Source: Parahalioglobus pacificus (lineage in GTDB: Bacteria > Pseudomonadota > Gammaproteobacteria > Pseudomonadales > Halieaceae). From it: a DNA stretch of 64,000 nt. Made by a program: the position numbers and the translations under genes. The stretch spans positions 1,860,001-1,924,000 of the forward strand of contig NZ_BMYM01000001.1 in assembly GCF_014652275.1 (NCBI RefSeq). Direction: 5' to 3'. Shown piece after piece: positions 28,062 to 37,250 of this stretch. The notes under the pieces were generated by a model that saw only the letters and a list, made by a program, of their open reading frames with translations, had not been told where the DNA came from and ran no database searches. Each line of letters starts with the position of its first letter. The stretch's first letter is position 1.

Positions 28062-28496
28062 CTAGTCCAGAGTGGCGAGCGCTCCTTTGACGGAGGCTCG
28101 CATATCATCAATGGAACGGACAATGGCTTCAGTGGATTCACGCTCCGACGCCATGGACGACCAGCGCCGGGACCAGGTCTCCTTCAGATCCAGCGCGGCC
28201 CGCTCCACGGGCTCATCGATGCTTTCGCTCAAATCCACGAGCAAACCCACTTTCACCCAGCCAACGCGGGGATTTCCCGCCACAGCGTCCTGGTCGTAAT
28301 GCGCGGCAAAAACCAGTTGCTCCAGCTCGGCCAGCTGCAAAAGGCTTTCGAAGCTGGCCTCACGCCTGCTGCTGTTGCGTTCGGTGACTTCCAGTCGCCA
28401 TACGTTATAGGTGAAACCCAGGAGAGCGAAGAGCACGCTGAATATTGCCGTGGCCTGATACCACTTCATGCGTCGCTCGACGCCCACGGTATCCAT
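28062..28496 (-). CDS. Membrane-anchored hypothetical protein
   Basis: About 144 residues, not recognised. One membrane helix near the N-terminus (WYQATAIFSVLFALLGFTYNVWRLEV) is followed by a mostly helical soluble part rich in Glu, Ser and Arg that looks coiled-coil-like (SSRREASFESLLQLAELEQLVF; ESTEAIVRSIDDMRASVKGAL). The design recalls the protein at 29887-30399 (anchor followed by helices), although sequence similarity is not obvious. The start is uncertain: 28496 leaves 13 bases after the aquaporin stop, and MKWYQ at 28469 is also possible. Likely cotranscribed with aqpZ. Confidence 0.6.
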   Translation of the reverse strand: MDTVGVERRMKWYQATAIFSVLFALLGFTYNVWRLEVTERNSSRREASFESLLQLAELEQLVFAAHYDQDAVAGNPRVGWVKVGLLVDLSESIDEPVERAALDLKETWSRRWSSMASERESTEAIVRSIDDMRASVKGALATLD

Positions 28497-28509
28497 CCCG
28501 ATGGTCTGT

Positions 28510-29202
28510 CTAGTCTTCCTTGCCCAGCCAGTTATAGGCAACGCCCGCGAGCGCTGCACCTACAATGGGCGCCACCCAGAAAGCCCACAGCTGCTGGATG
28601 GCCCAGCCACCCTCGAAAATCGCCACGCCAGTGCTTCGCGCCGGGTTTACAGAGGTGTTCGTCACTGGGATGCTGATGAGGTGAATGAGGGTCAAGCCCA
28701 AGCCGATCGCGATGGGCGCAAAGCCAGCGGGTGCTCTACCGTCTGTTGCGCCGAGAATGATCATCAGGAACATGAATGTCATCGCCACCTCACAGACCAG
28801 TGCAGCCATCAGTGTGTAATTGCCCGGTGAGTGTGCCCCGTAGCCGTTGCTCGCGAAGCCGGCGGTTTCGAAACCAGGCTGGCCCGATGCAATGACGTAG
28901 AGAATAGCTGCACCGGCAATGCCACCAGCCACCTGCGCCAGCACATAGGGCAGCAACTCGCCCGCGGGAAAGCGCCCACCAACCATCAGGCCAACGGACA
29001 CGGCCGGATTGAGGTGACACCCCGAGATATGCCCTATCGCAAACGCCATAGTTAACACAGTGAGACCAAATGCCAGCGACACACCCAGTAAGCCTATGCC
29101 GACATCCGGAAACGCAGCGGCCAAAACGGCGCTACCGCAGCCACCAAGAACCAGCCAGAAGGTGCCGATAAATTCAGCACCGAGTTTTTTTGACAGGGAC
29201 AT
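28510..29202 (-). CDS. aqpZ: Aquaporin Z
   Basis: About 230 residues, six membrane helices and the two half-helix NPA motifs ([11 protein letters not shown] near 60-70 and [11 protein letters not shown] near 180-190). The selectivity filter surroundings ([39 protein letters not shown]) match bacterial AqpZ water channels rather than GlpF. The start at 29202 ([16 protein letters not shown]) has GAGGG 8 bases upstream; the extension to 29244 has no family support. It lies upstream of the small membrane-anchored protein gene at 28062. Confidence 0.94.
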   Translation of the reverse strand: MSLSKKLGAEFIGTFWLVLGGCGSAVLAAAFPDVGIGLLGVSLAFGLTVLTMAFAIGHISGCHLNPAVSVGLMVGGRFPAGELLPYVLAQVAGGIAGAAILYVIASGQPGFETAGFASNGYGAHSPGNYTLMAALVCEVAMTFMFLMIILGATDGRAPAGFAPIAIGLGLTLIHLISIPVTNTSVNPARSTGVAIFEGGWAIQQLWAFWVAPIVGAALAGVAYNWLGKED

Positions 29203-29342
29203 ACGCAGAACCCTCTTGCTCATTATTGTTGTGTTTATAGCCACCCCTGACGGTGACCCTTAGAGCATAGGCGATAGGCGGCTGCGGTCAAACGCTGGCC
29301 GGATAATAGCGGTGCAGCGCAGGCGCGCCAGCACCCGCGACT

Positions 29343-29828
29343 TTATGACGAGCTATGCCAGGAGGCGCAGCCCTTCTGTCCTGGGCCCGAGGCCACACAG
29401 AGTTGTAGCTCGCGGATATCCTCGCCTTCAGAGCGCTGAACCAGTTTCTGCAGCAGGTAGTGGGAGAATTCCTCAACCGTGGCATTACGGATAGGAAGTA
29501 CCTGAGTATCGCAGCGCAGAAACTCCATCACCTCACCCGCAAAGATCACCCTGTAGCGATCGTCCAGCGTCTCGATAGTTTGGTAGGGGGAATTGCCGGC
29601 GAGCAGCATGTACTCGTCCAATTCATCGCACAGTGCTTTCAGACGGTTTTTGTAGACGTTGTAGTCGGCGGAGAAGCCATTGTCACCCATGGGCGCCACA
29701 ATTTTCGCGGAGACCGAATAGTTGTGCCCGTGCAGGCGCTCTCGCTCAGTGGCAGAAAAAATCGTGAAATGTGCAGCAGAGAACTTGTGGCTCTCCTTAT
29801 CGATGTAAAGGGTAGTTAGCTGAGTCAT
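29343..29828 (-). CDS. 6-pyruvoyl-tetrahydropterin synthase-like enzyme with ExxHGH motif
   Basis: 161 residues of the PTPS/QueD T-fold family. Zinc ligands are His20 (KFSAAH), His33 and His35 (LHGHNY). The classical catalytic Cys four residues before HGH is missing (Arg29 there); instead Glu30 forms ExxHGH (ERLHGH). In the known family, this ExxHGH arrangement marks PTPS-III enzymes that cleave dihydroneopterin side chains in folate synthesis, in place of FolB. The C-terminal CASGPGQKGCASW tail contains two cysteines. It may therefore act in folate or another pterin pathway instead of queuosine synthesis. Monocistronic; a 140-base gap separates it from aqpZ. Confidence 0.8.
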   Translation of the reverse strand: MTQLTTLYIDKESHKFSAAHFTIFSATERERLHGHNYSVSAKIVAPMGDNGFSADYNVYKNRLKALCDELDEYMLLAGNSPYQTIETLDDRYRVIFAGEVMEFLRCDTQVLPIRNATVEEFSHYLLQKLVQRSEGEDIRELQLCVASGPGQKGCASWHSSS

Positions 29829-29886
29829 TCAGATCTCTGGTGGTTTGGAACGGCGCAGTGTGCGCCGTATTCAGGGTGTGCGCAAT

Positions 29887-30399
29887 TCAGCGCCAATTCT
29901 TATACGCGAGATGTGCCGGCGGGGATTGCTTCTTGCGCTCCAGCGCCCTATCACCCAGCCAGTTGAACCATTCGGCCCAGGATGGTTGGGCCTGCTCTTC
30001 GCGCACATCCACCAGCCACTGGTCCAACTTACGCCGCATGACGGCGACAATCCCACCCGCCAGATCCAGTACCAGATCGAGTTCGGCAATACGCTTGTAG
30101 ACCAACAACCCCATGGTTTCGAAGGAAGTGCAAACGGTGATTGCCGCATCCTCGTACTCGCGCCCCATTGCGCGCAATTCCTTGAGCGAAACGTTATCCG
30201 GCACATGCTGCATGCGCACAACTGCCTGGGCGAAGTCGCGGTTGTAAAAGGTCTGAGCCAGGTTGATGGCAACGGCATTACGTTGCTGCGACCGGTGGTG
30301 ACGTATCTGAAACCAACCGACGATCAGGCCGGTCACGATGCTGAAGCCGCCGATAATTTCAGCCAACATAGCCCAGGTAGAAAGTGGTATTGCGCCCAT
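29887..30399 (-). CDS. DUF4760-like membrane-anchored protein
   Basis: About 170 residues. An N-terminal helix spans the membrane (WAMLAEIIGGFSIVTGLIVGW), followed by RHHRSQQRNAVAINLAQTFYN and a helical cytoplasmic domain including MGREYEDAAITVCTSFETMGLLVYKRIAELDLVLDLAGG. This arrangement fits the DUF4760 family of unknown function. The start at 30399 (MGAIPLSTW) has GAGG 8-9 bases upstream; longer readings to 30471 have no support. Divergent from the SDR gene. Confidence 0.65.
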   Translation of the reverse strand: MGAIPLSTWAMLAEIIGGFSIVTGLIVGWFQIRHHRSQQRNAVAINLAQTFYNRDFAQAVVRMQHVPDNVSLKELRAMGREYEDAAITVCTSFETMGLLVYKRIAELDLVLDLAGGIVAVMRRKLDQWLVDVREEQAQPSWAEWFNWLGDRALERKKQSPPAHLAYKNWR

Positions 30400-30531
30400 A
30401 TGCGGATCCTCGCATCCGTGAGGCATGAAACCAGTGTAGATCACTGGCCGTACACCCTGCTGTATTTGCAACTGGCTGCGCTATGATGCGGTCTACCGCA
30501 GTGCTGACCCGGATAATCAACGAGAGACTTC

Positions 30532-31233
30532 ATGAAAACAGCAATCATCACCGGCGCGAGCGTTGGCATTGGCAAGGCCACGGCGCAGCAGTTCATTGCC
30601 AGCGACTATCAGGTGATTAATCTTTCCCGGCGCAGCTGCGATGTCGACGGCGTGCACAATCTGCCCTGCGACTTGATGGATTCAGCCGCTATTCAGTCCT
30701 GTGTTGATCAATTGTTGGCGTTGGCGCAAGACAGCGAATCCATCGCATTGGTCCACAATGCCAGCCAGATGCGCAAAGACTCCACCCGTGACTGCGCCGA
30801 CGAAGATCTGCGATCGGTTCTAGAAACGAACGTGGTCGCTATTAACACCCTCAATCGCGGCTTACTGCCGTTGATGGGATCAGGCTCAAGTATTTTGTAC
30901 GTCGGTTCAACACTGTCTGAGAAGGCAGTGCCGTCTTCGTTCAGCTACGTGCTGTCCAAGCATGCCCAACTGGGAATGATGCGCGCCACCTGCCAGGACC
31001 TGATGGGAAGCGGCATTCACACAGCGCTGATCTGCCCCGGTTTTACAGACACCGAGATGCTGCGTACTCATCTGGGAAATGATGACGCGGTTCTCCAGAG
31101 CATCGGCGGAATGAACAGCTTTTGCCGGTTAATTGAGCCTGAGGAAATCGCAGGCCTACTTCACTGGTGCCACCATAATCCAGTGATCAACGGCTCAGTG
31201 CTGCACGCCAACCTCGGACAGAAGGAAGCCTGA
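30532..31233 (+). CDS. Short-chain dehydrogenase/reductase
   Basis: 233 residues, classical SDR. The cofactor motif is TGASVGIGKA (7-16), the NAG-equivalent is VHNASQM, and the catalytic pair is Tyr139-Lys143 in YVLSKH, with an upstream serine in YVGSTLS. It reduces or oxidises a carbonyl/alcohol with NAD(P). Substrate unknown. It is followed after 3 bases by the transporter gene and is probably cotranscribed with it. Confidence 0.88.
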   Translation: MKTAIITGASVGIGKATAQQFIASDYQVINLSRRSCDVDGVHNLPCDLMDSAAIQSCVDQLLALAQDSESIALVHNASQMRKDSTRDCADEDLRSVLETNVVAINTLNRGLLPLMGSGSSILYVGSTLSEKAVPSSFSYVLSKHAQLGMMRATCQDLMGSGIHTALICPGFTDTEMLRTHLGNDDAVLQSIGGMNSFCRLIEPEEIAGLLHWCHHNPVINGSVLHANLGQKEA

Positions 31234-31236
31234 GGC

Positions 31237-32007
31237 GTGTCAGAGTTTCAGTTGTGGGAACGCAGGGAACGCGTATTTTTGGTTCTAGCGGGCATTTTCC
31301 TGGGCGCGATGACCCTGCTGAACGTTATCGGCATTACGCGTTTTATTCAGCTGGGCCCTATGGCGCTTGCCGTGGGCGTACTGCCTTACCCACTGACTTT
31401 TCTCTGCACCGACCTCATCTGTGAACTCTACGGTAAGGCCAGAGCTAACTTCCTGGTGAGCGTGGGGCTGGGTCTGAACTTTCTTATCCTTGCCGTTCTC
31501 TATTTGGGCAATGCTATTCCCTCGGTGCCACCGGAGGCCATGCCGCCCTGGCAGATCATTCAACTCAGCGAGCCTGTACCCCTGCCCAATGGCGATATCG
31601 TGGAAAACAGCATCGGACTGTATCAGCTGATTTACGCGACGACCTCAGGTGCGGTGTTCGCATCCATGCTGGCCTACATAGCGGCACAGTACTGCGATGT
31701 GCAGTTGTTTCACTTCTGGAAGCGAGTGACAAAGGGCAAGTACCTGTGGGTGCGCAATAATTTCAGTACCCTGATGAGCCAGATGGTGGATTCCGTGATG
31801 GTGATTACGGTGACTTTTGGTGCCGCCTTCCTGCGGGATGAGATCACTCTGAAGATGATGGCGGTACTGGTGGGCAGCAACTATTTATTCAAGGCAACGG
31901 TCGCCCTGGTCGACACCGGCCCGTTCTACCTGGGCGTGCATTACCTGCGTCGCTACCTTCACCTGGGGCCCAATGAACTGGCAGCCCCAGGCGCAAGAGC
32001 GCAGTAA
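31237..32007 (+). CDS. Queuosine precursor transporter (YhhQ/VUT family)
   Basis: 256 residues with about six membrane helices. The family signature (ALAVGVLPYPLTFLCTDLICELYGKARANFLVSVGLGLNF) is clear. YhhQ in E. coli imports preQ0/preQ1 for queuosine tRNA modification. The GTG start follows the SDR stop directly. The C-terminal third has FRNNFSTLMSQMVDSVMVITVTFGA-type helices as in the family. The PTPS-like enzyme 1.4 kb away is probably unrelated to this pathway because it lacks the QueD cysteine. Confidence 0.88.
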   Translation: MSEFQLWERRERVFLVLAGIFLGAMTLLNVIGITRFIQLGPMALAVGVLPYPLTFLCTDLICELYGKARANFLVSVGLGLNFLILAVLYLGNAIPSVPPEAMPPWQIIQLSEPVPLPNGDIVENSIGLYQLIYATTSGAVFASMLAYIAAQYCDVQLFHFWKRVTKGKYLWVRNNFSTLMSQMVDSVMVITVTFGAAFLRDEITLKMMAVLVGSNYLFKATVALVDTGPFYLGVHYLRRYLHLGPNELAAPGARAQ

Positions 32008-32009
32008 GT

Positions 32010-33083
32010 TCAGCCTACAGCCGCCAGGCTAGCGCCGCGTGATGCGCGGGCCGAGGCTAGAATCTCTTCAGCCAGCTGTTCCGCAATCTCCTGCGTTTGC
32101 AGATGGCATTCATCTGCTCGGCGCAGCACTTCAGACAAGGTCGCCTCGATTCGCTGGATATGAGCCCGCTTCTGTGCTTCGGGTAAACCGATACGCTGGT
32201 GATGCACATCCACAATACCGCCTGCGTTGATCAGGAAATCTGGGCAGTACAAGATGCCACGATCCTGCAGGCTGGCGCCGTCTTCGTCGGTGGCCAACTG
32301 GTTGTTTGCCGCGCCAGCGATGATGCCAGCGCGAATGGCCGGAATACTGCGTGCATTCAGCACAGCGCCCATGGCACAGGGTGCCAGCACATCAGCCTCT
32401 ATTGAAAGAATGTCATCCACATCCACGGGGATAACACCCAGATCATCCACGGCGCGCTGCAGGTTTTCGCTGCTTACGTCCGCGCCATACACTTTAGCTT
32501 TTTCAGTGACCAAATGCTTGGCCAAGTAATAGCCAACATGACCGAGGCCTTGAATCGCAACGCTGAGGCCTTCCAGACTGTCCACACCCAGACGATGCTT
32601 CACCGCTGTGCGAATGCCAAGGAACACACCGTAAGCCGTACTGGGGGATGGGTCGCCGCCGTACTCGTTATCATCCAGTCCGCTAACAAAGGCAGTACGT
32701 TCAGCCATCACACGAATGTCTGCAGGGCCCGTACCCGAATCCTCTGCAGCAACGTAGCGGCCACTCTGGCTGTCAATAAAATCACCCATAGCTTGCAGGA
32801 GCTTGCGCGATTTGTCGCTGCGCGGATCACCGATGATCACGGACTTACCGCCGCCCAGGGGCAAACCCGCTAGGGCGGATTTATAGGTCATACCTCGTGA
32901 AAGACGCAGCACGTCGTGCAGAGCTTCCTCGTCGCTGGCATAGGGGTACATACGACAACCGCCAACGCCAGCACCGAGGGTGCTGTCGTGTACGGCAATA
33001 ATTGCGCGCAGTCCCGAGGACTTATCTTCGCAGAACGACACCAGTTCATGACCATCAAAGGCCGGCGCAGAAAATACACTCAT
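32010..33083 (-). CDS. ldh: Leucine dehydrogenase (Glu/Leu/Phe/Val dehydrogenase family)
   Basis: 357 residues. Catalytic lysines Lys68 (TYKSALAGL) and Lys80 (PLGGGKSVI) line up with those of Bacillus leucine dehydrogenase, as does the Asp in AAEDSGTGPADIRVMAE. The Rossmann motif is IQGLGHVGYYLA near 180. It deaminates branched-chain or related amino acids to 2-oxo acids with NAD. It is encoded just downstream of the fused indolepyruvate oxidoreductase, whose substrates are such 2-oxo acids, so the two steps form a degradative pathway. GGAGG lies upstream of the ATG at 33083. Confidence 0.9.
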   Translation of the reverse strand: MSVFSAPAFDGHELVSFCEDKSSGLRAIIAVHDSTLGAGVGGCRMYPYASDEEALHDVLRLSRGMTYKSALAGLPLGGGKSVIIGDPRSDKSRKLLQAMGDFIDSQSGRYVAAEDSGTGPADIRVMAERTAFVSGLDDNEYGGDPSPSTAYGVFLGIRTAVKHRLGVDSLEGLSVAIQGLGHVGYYLAKHLVTEKAKVYGADVSSENLQRAVDDLGVIPVDVDDILSIEADVLAPCAMGAVLNARSIPAIRAGIIAGAANNQLATDEDGASLQDRGILYCPDFLINAGGIVDVHHQRIGLPEAQKRAHIQRIEATLSEVLRRADECHLQTQEIAEQLAEEILASARASRGASLAAVG

Positions 33084-33109
33084 CTCAAGGTCCTCCGGGG
33101 GTTAACCGT

Positions 33110-36100
33110 CTATGCGGCTTCAACAATCTTGACTGCGCTTGCATCGGTCTCGCCGCGCAGTTCTCGTAATAACTTTTCCTGCTGCACGAGTAGGTTCTCG
33201 CGGTTACGATCCTTCACATGGCCAAAGCCGCGCAGCTTGCGTGGCAGCGCCGCAAGCGCCGCTGCTGCATCGTAGTTAGTTCCATTGAGCTCAGCGCTGA
33301 CAACGTCCAGTAGCTGTTCGTAGTCGGAGATATCGGCGCGTTCCTGTCGACGCTCTTCCGTGTAGCCAAAGAGGTCAAGGCGCGTGCCGCGCAGCGACTT
33401 GAACTTCGCTAACCAGTGGAATGCGGTCTCCATCCACGGACCGAACTCCTGTTTGATCAGGTTACCGGTGTCTGGATCGCGTTTGCTGAACAAGGGTGGT
33501 GCAAGGTTGAACCGCAACTCGTAGTCGCCCTCGAACTGCTCAGCCAACTTGGCCCTGAACGCCGGATCGCTGTAGAGGCGAGCGACTTCATACTCGTCCT
33601 TGTACGCCATGAGCTTGAAGAGGTTGCGTGCCGCTGCGTGAGAGATACTGCCTGGCTGTTCGGCGCGGGAATCCGCTGCACGGACCCGCTCGATAACTGC
33701 CTGGTAGCGCTCTGCGTAAGCGCTGTCCTGGTACTCCGTCAGACGCTGAACGCGATCCTGAATCACCTCGGCCAGGGATTTCTCTACGCGAGGCTGGGCT
33801 TCGGCGATCAGCGCCAGCACTCTCTCCGGCTGATGCGCGCAGCGGCGTCCCCACAGGAAGGCCTTCTTGTTGAATTCGATCGCGACACCGTTCAGTTCGA
33901 TCGCCTGTTCCAATGCTGCCGCAGAAACGGGCACCAGACCCTGCTGCCAGGCATAGCCCAAAAGGAACAGATTGCCGCCGATAGAATCGCCCAGCAGCTG
34001 CGTGGCTATGCGCGTCGCGTCAATGAAGTGACTGCCCTGCTCGCCCACTTCGGCCGTGATTTTGTCTTTCATGGCCTGCGTTGGAAACGCGGCGTCCGGA
34101 TCAAGAATAAAGGATGCCGTGGGCACCTCAGCATCGTTAACGACTGACCAGGTGCGCCCCTGCGCCACCTTACCCATGGCTTCATAGGTGCTGGTCACGA
34201 CCAGGTCGCAGCCCAGCAGTAAATCTGCCTCGCCTGCGGGAATTCGAACTGCGCGAATGTCATCCTGCTCTTTACCCACACGCACATGGCTGACCACGGC
34301 ACCGAATTTTTGCGCCAAGCCGGTCTGGTTCATGGTCGCACAGCCCTTGCCTTCGATGTGGGCGGCCATGGCCACCAGCGCTGTGATCGTCAAAACGCCG
34401 GTACCGCCTACACCCGTCACCACGGTGTTCCAGGGGCGTTCCAAATCCGGCAGCGTGGGCTCCGGCAGCGGGTCGAACACTATCGATGTGTCACCCGAGC
34501 TAGATACTGGCTTGCGTAGTTTGCCGCCCACAACGGTGACGAAGCTGGGGCAAAAACCTTTGGCACAGCTGTAATCCTTGTTACAGGCGCTCTGGTCGAT
34601 CTTGCGCTTGCGTCCCAGCTCCGTCTCTTTGGGCAATACCGAAAGGCAATTGGATTTCAGACTGCAGTCTCCGCAACCCTCACAAACCTCATCATTTATA
34701 AATAGGCGCTTGGCGGGATCATCCATGAGCCCCTTCTTACGACGACGGCGCTTCTCGGCGGCACAGGTCTGTTGGTAGACAATCACCGAGGTTCCCTTGT
34801 ACTCGCGCAACGACTTCTGCAATGCATCCATCTCATCCCGATGATGCAATGAATAGCCCGGTACGCCATGGAATTGACCGCGCCACTGACCGGGATCATC
34901 GCTGACCAGCGCAATGCGTCGTACGCCTTCGCCGCGCACTTGGTAGATCAAGTCCTCAACACTCAGCGAACCATCGATGGGCTGTCCGCCTGTCATGGCC
35001 ACCGCGTCGTTGTAGAGAATCTTGTAAGTGATGTTCACACCTGAGGAAACCGCGGCACGAATCGCCAGAATGCCCGAGTGGAAGTAGGTGCCATCGCCCA
35101 GGTTCTGGAATACATGACCCGTATCCGTGAAGGGTGCCTGACCAATCCAAGTGGCGCCCTCTCCACCCATCTGGGTGAAGGTGTGGGTTTCACGGTCGGG
35201 CATCCAGGTGGCCATGTAGTGACAACCAATGCCGCCGAGGGCATGACTGCCCTCAGGCACGCGGGTGGAGGTATTGTGGGGACAGCCAGAACAGAAATGC
35301 GGCGTGCGTTCGATACTCTCCCTTGGCTGCGCCAGCGAGGCTTCTTTTTGCTCGATCCAGCCAATGCGCCTGTCCATAGTCTCTGACTGGTAGAAGCGCT
35401 TCACCCGGCTGGCAATGGCCAGCGCAATCATGGCCGGTGTCAGCTCACCCAGGTTGGGCAACAGATCCCGGCCTTCTTCATCAAACTCGCCAAAAACGCG
35501 CGGGCGAGCGGCCACAGGGTAGTTATACAACTGACCCGTGAGCTGGTCTTCAATGATGGAACGTTTTTCCTCGACGACCAGAATCTCTTCAAGCCCATCG
35601 GCAAATTCGTGGGTGGTTCTGGGTTCCAGCGGCCAGGGCATACCGACTTTATAGACGCGTAGGCCAATCTCGGCGGCCACAGCCTCATCAATGCCCATGT
35701 CCTCCAGCGCCTGCATCACGTCGAGGTAGGCCTTGCCAGAGGTAATGATGCCAAAGCGGGCGTTGGGACTGTCCAGCACAATACGATTAAGTCCGTTCAC
35801 GCGGGCGAACTCGCGAGCGGCATAGATCTTGTACTTGTTGAGGCGAAGTTCCTGCTCCAGTGGCTTGTCCGGCCAGCGACCGTGGACACCATCGGCGGGC
35901 AGCTCAAACGCCTCGGGAATGACAATGTCGATGCGGGTGGGGTCGATATCGGCAGAGATAGCGGAATCCATGTTCTCTGTGATCGCCTTCATAGCGACCC
36001 AACAACCGCTGTAGCGCGACAGTTCCCAACCATAAACGCCCAGGTCCAAAACCTCCTGAACGTTCGCTGGGGCCAACACAGGTACAGAGGCCCCTATGAA

Positions 36101-36604
36101 CATGTGCTCGGACTGATGCGGCAACGTTGACGATTTACAGGCGTGATCGTCACCGGCAATCGCAAGCACGCCACCGTAACGGGAGGTACCGAAAGCGTTG
36201 GCGTGTTTGATCACATCCATGCTCCGATCGACACCAGGGCCCTTGCCGTACCACATTCCAAAGACACCATCGTATTTGGCGCCGGAAAACAGGTTGGTCT
36301 GTTGACTGCCCCAAACGGCCGTTGCTGCCAGGTCTTCGTTAACCCCCGGCTGGAAATGAATGTTGTGCTGATCGAGCCAGGGCTTGGCTTTCCACATGGC
36401 CTGATCGACGCCACCTACGGGGGAGCCACGATAGCCTGAGATGAAACCGGCAGTGTTCAAGCCGCGGTGCAGATCACGTTGATGCTGCAGCATGGGCAGT
36501 CGTACCAGCGCCTCGATGCCGGTCATGTAGGCGCGCGTTGTATCCAGTGCGTATTTATCGTCCAGGGACACTTTGCGAATCGCTGTTGAATGATCCTTAC
36601 CCAC
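33110..36604 (-). CDS. Fused indolepyruvate:ferredoxin oxidoreductase (IorA-IorB type)
   Basis: 1164 residues, the known long single-chain form. N-terminal pyrimidine- and TPP-binding regions (IALAIASRV near 420; GGIGCHYMATWMP, GEGATWIGQAPF near 475-510) are followed by CxxC ferredoxin-like sites (CEGCGDCSLKSNCLSVLPKET near 650) and a gamma-type domain (TVVTGVGGTGVLTITALVAMAAHIEGKG near 750). It decarboxylates aryl- or branched-chain 2-oxo acids to acyl-CoA and reduces ferredoxin. The start is GTG at 36604 with GGAG upstream. Divergent from an Lrp regulator, which probably controls it. Downstream lies leucine dehydrogenase, 26 bases away. Confidence 0.92.
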   Translation of the reverse strand: MGKDHSTAIRKVSLDDKYALDTTRAYMTGIEALVRLPMLQHQRDLHRGLNTAGFISGYRGSPVGGVDQAMWKAKPWLDQHNIHFQPGVNEDLAATAVWGSQQTNLFSGAKYDGVFGMWYGKGPGVDRSMDVIKHANAFGTSRYGGVLAIAGDDHACKSSTLPHQSEHMFIGASVPVLAPANVQEVLDLGVYGWELSRYSGCWVAMKAITENMDSAISADIDPTRIDIVIPEAFELPADGVHGRWPDKPLEQELRLNKYKIYAAREFARVNGLNRIVLDSPNARFGIITSGKAYLDVMQALEDMGIDEAVAAEIGLRVYKVGMPWPLEPRTTHEFADGLEEILVVEEKRSIIEDQLTGQLYNYPVAARPRVFGEFDEEGRDLLPNLGELTPAMIALAIASRVKRFYQSETMDRRIGWIEQKEASLAQPRESIERTPHFCSGCPHNTSTRVPEGSHALGGIGCHYMATWMPDRETHTFTQMGGEGATWIGQAPFTDTGHVFQNLGDGTYFHSGILAIRAAVSSGVNITYKILYNDAVAMTGGQPIDGSLSVEDLIYQVRGEGVRRIALVSDDPGQWRGQFHGVPGYSLHHRDEMDALQKSLREYKGTSVIVYQQTCAAEKRRRRKKGLMDDPAKRLFINDEVCEGCGDCSLKSNCLSVLPKETELGRKRKIDQSACNKDYSCAKGFCPSFVTVVGGKLRKPVSSSGDTSIVFDPLPEPTLPDLERPWNTVVTGVGGTGVLTITALVAMAAHIEGKGCATMNQTGLAQKFGAVVSHVRVGKEQDDIRAVRIPAGEADLLLGCDLVVTSTYEAMGKVAQGRTWSVVNDAEVPTASFILDPDAAFPTQAMKDKITAEVGEQGSHFIDATRIATQLLGDSIGGNLFLLGYAWQQGLVPVSAAALEQAIELNGVAIEFNKKAFLWGRRCAHQPERVLALIAEAQPRVEKSLAEVIQDRVQRLTEYQDSAYAERYQAVIERVRAADSRAEQPGSISHAAARNLFKLMAYKDEYEVARLYSDPAFRAKLAEQFEGDYELRFNLAPPLFSKRDPDTGNLIKQEFGPWMETAFHWLAKFKSLRGTRLDLFGYTEERRQERADISDYEQLLDVVSAELNGTNYDAAAALAALPRKLRGFGHVKDRNRENLLVQQEKLLRELRGETDASAVKIVEAA

Positions 36605-36745
36605 GCGCTCTCTCCTCTGTGCAACCAGACGTCTATTCAGGTGACTATTTTCTCGCAGAATATGGGTATTTATTATGTCAATTACGCAGTAGTCGGCGCG
36701 ATATTGGTATAATCTATTCTCTATAAAGTGCTATTAGGGATAATT
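36605..36745. promoter_or_regulatory. Divergent promoter region between the oxidoreductase and Lrp genes
   Basis: This 141-base spacer is markedly AT-rich compared with its surroundings, as expected for an Lrp-controlled divergent promoter. On the plus strand a perfect TATAAT lies at 36708-36713, preceded by TTGG, giving an extended -10 for the regulator gene. On the minus strand TTGACA occurs at 36681-36676, a good -35 for the oxidoreductase, although no clear -10 sits at the ideal distance. No single Lrp palindrome stands out by eye. Confidence 0.6.
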
Positions 36746-37225
36746 ATGTCGATTAATCTGGACGCACAGGATGTCGCCATTCTCAGACTGCTGCAGCGCG
36801 ACGCCAGTCTCAGTTCCACCGCCATTGCCGAACGGCTGAATATGTCCCAGTCGCCCTGCTGGCGGCGCATCAATCGGTTGCAACAGGAGGGGCTGATTCA
36901 GCGGGAAGTCGCGCTACTGGACCGGCGAGGTTTGGGCATGGACGTGGTTGTCTTTGCCACTATCAACCTCACTTCCACGGGGCGGCAGAATCTCATGGCC
37001 TTTGAGCAGGAAATCGTGCAGCACACCGAGGTGATGGAGTGCTATACCATGACAGGTATCTGGGACTACATGCTGAAAATAGTGACCCGAGATATCCGCC
37101 ACTACGAGGAGTTCGTACGCAATACACTCACAGCCAGCCCGGAGATCCGTGAGCTGCACTCACACATGGCAGTGACGGAAATTAAGAACTCCACAGAACT
37201 CCCATTGGATACGCAGCTGCTATAA
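36746..37225 (+). CDS. Lrp/AsnC family transcriptional regulator
   Basis: 159 residues. N-terminal winged helix-turn-helix (DAQDVAILRLLQRDASLSSTAIAERLNMSQSPCWRRINRLQQEGLI) and C-terminal RAM ligand-binding domain (HTEVMECYTMTGIWDYMLKIVTRDIRHYEEFV). The start at 36746 has AGGGAT upstream; an earlier GTG at 36728 is less likely. Placed divergently from the 2-oxo-acid oxidoreductase, it likely senses an amino acid such as leucine, phenylalanine or tryptophan and controls that locus. Confidence 0.92.
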   Translation: MSINLDAQDVAILRLLQRDASLSSTAIAERLNMSQSPCWRRINRLQQEGLIQREVALLDRRGLGMDVVVFATINLTSTGRQNLMAFEQEIVQHTEVMECYTMTGIWDYMLKIVTRDIRHYEEFVRNTLTASPEIRELHSHMAVTEIKNSTELPLDTQLL

Positions 37226-37250
37226 GTGTAGCGCGCTCATGAGGTAACAC

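Noticed and set aside
27768-28676. 302-codon plus-strand frame across the oligopeptidase end and aqpZ
   Set aside because: It overlaps three convincing genes in other frames and has no recognisable domain.
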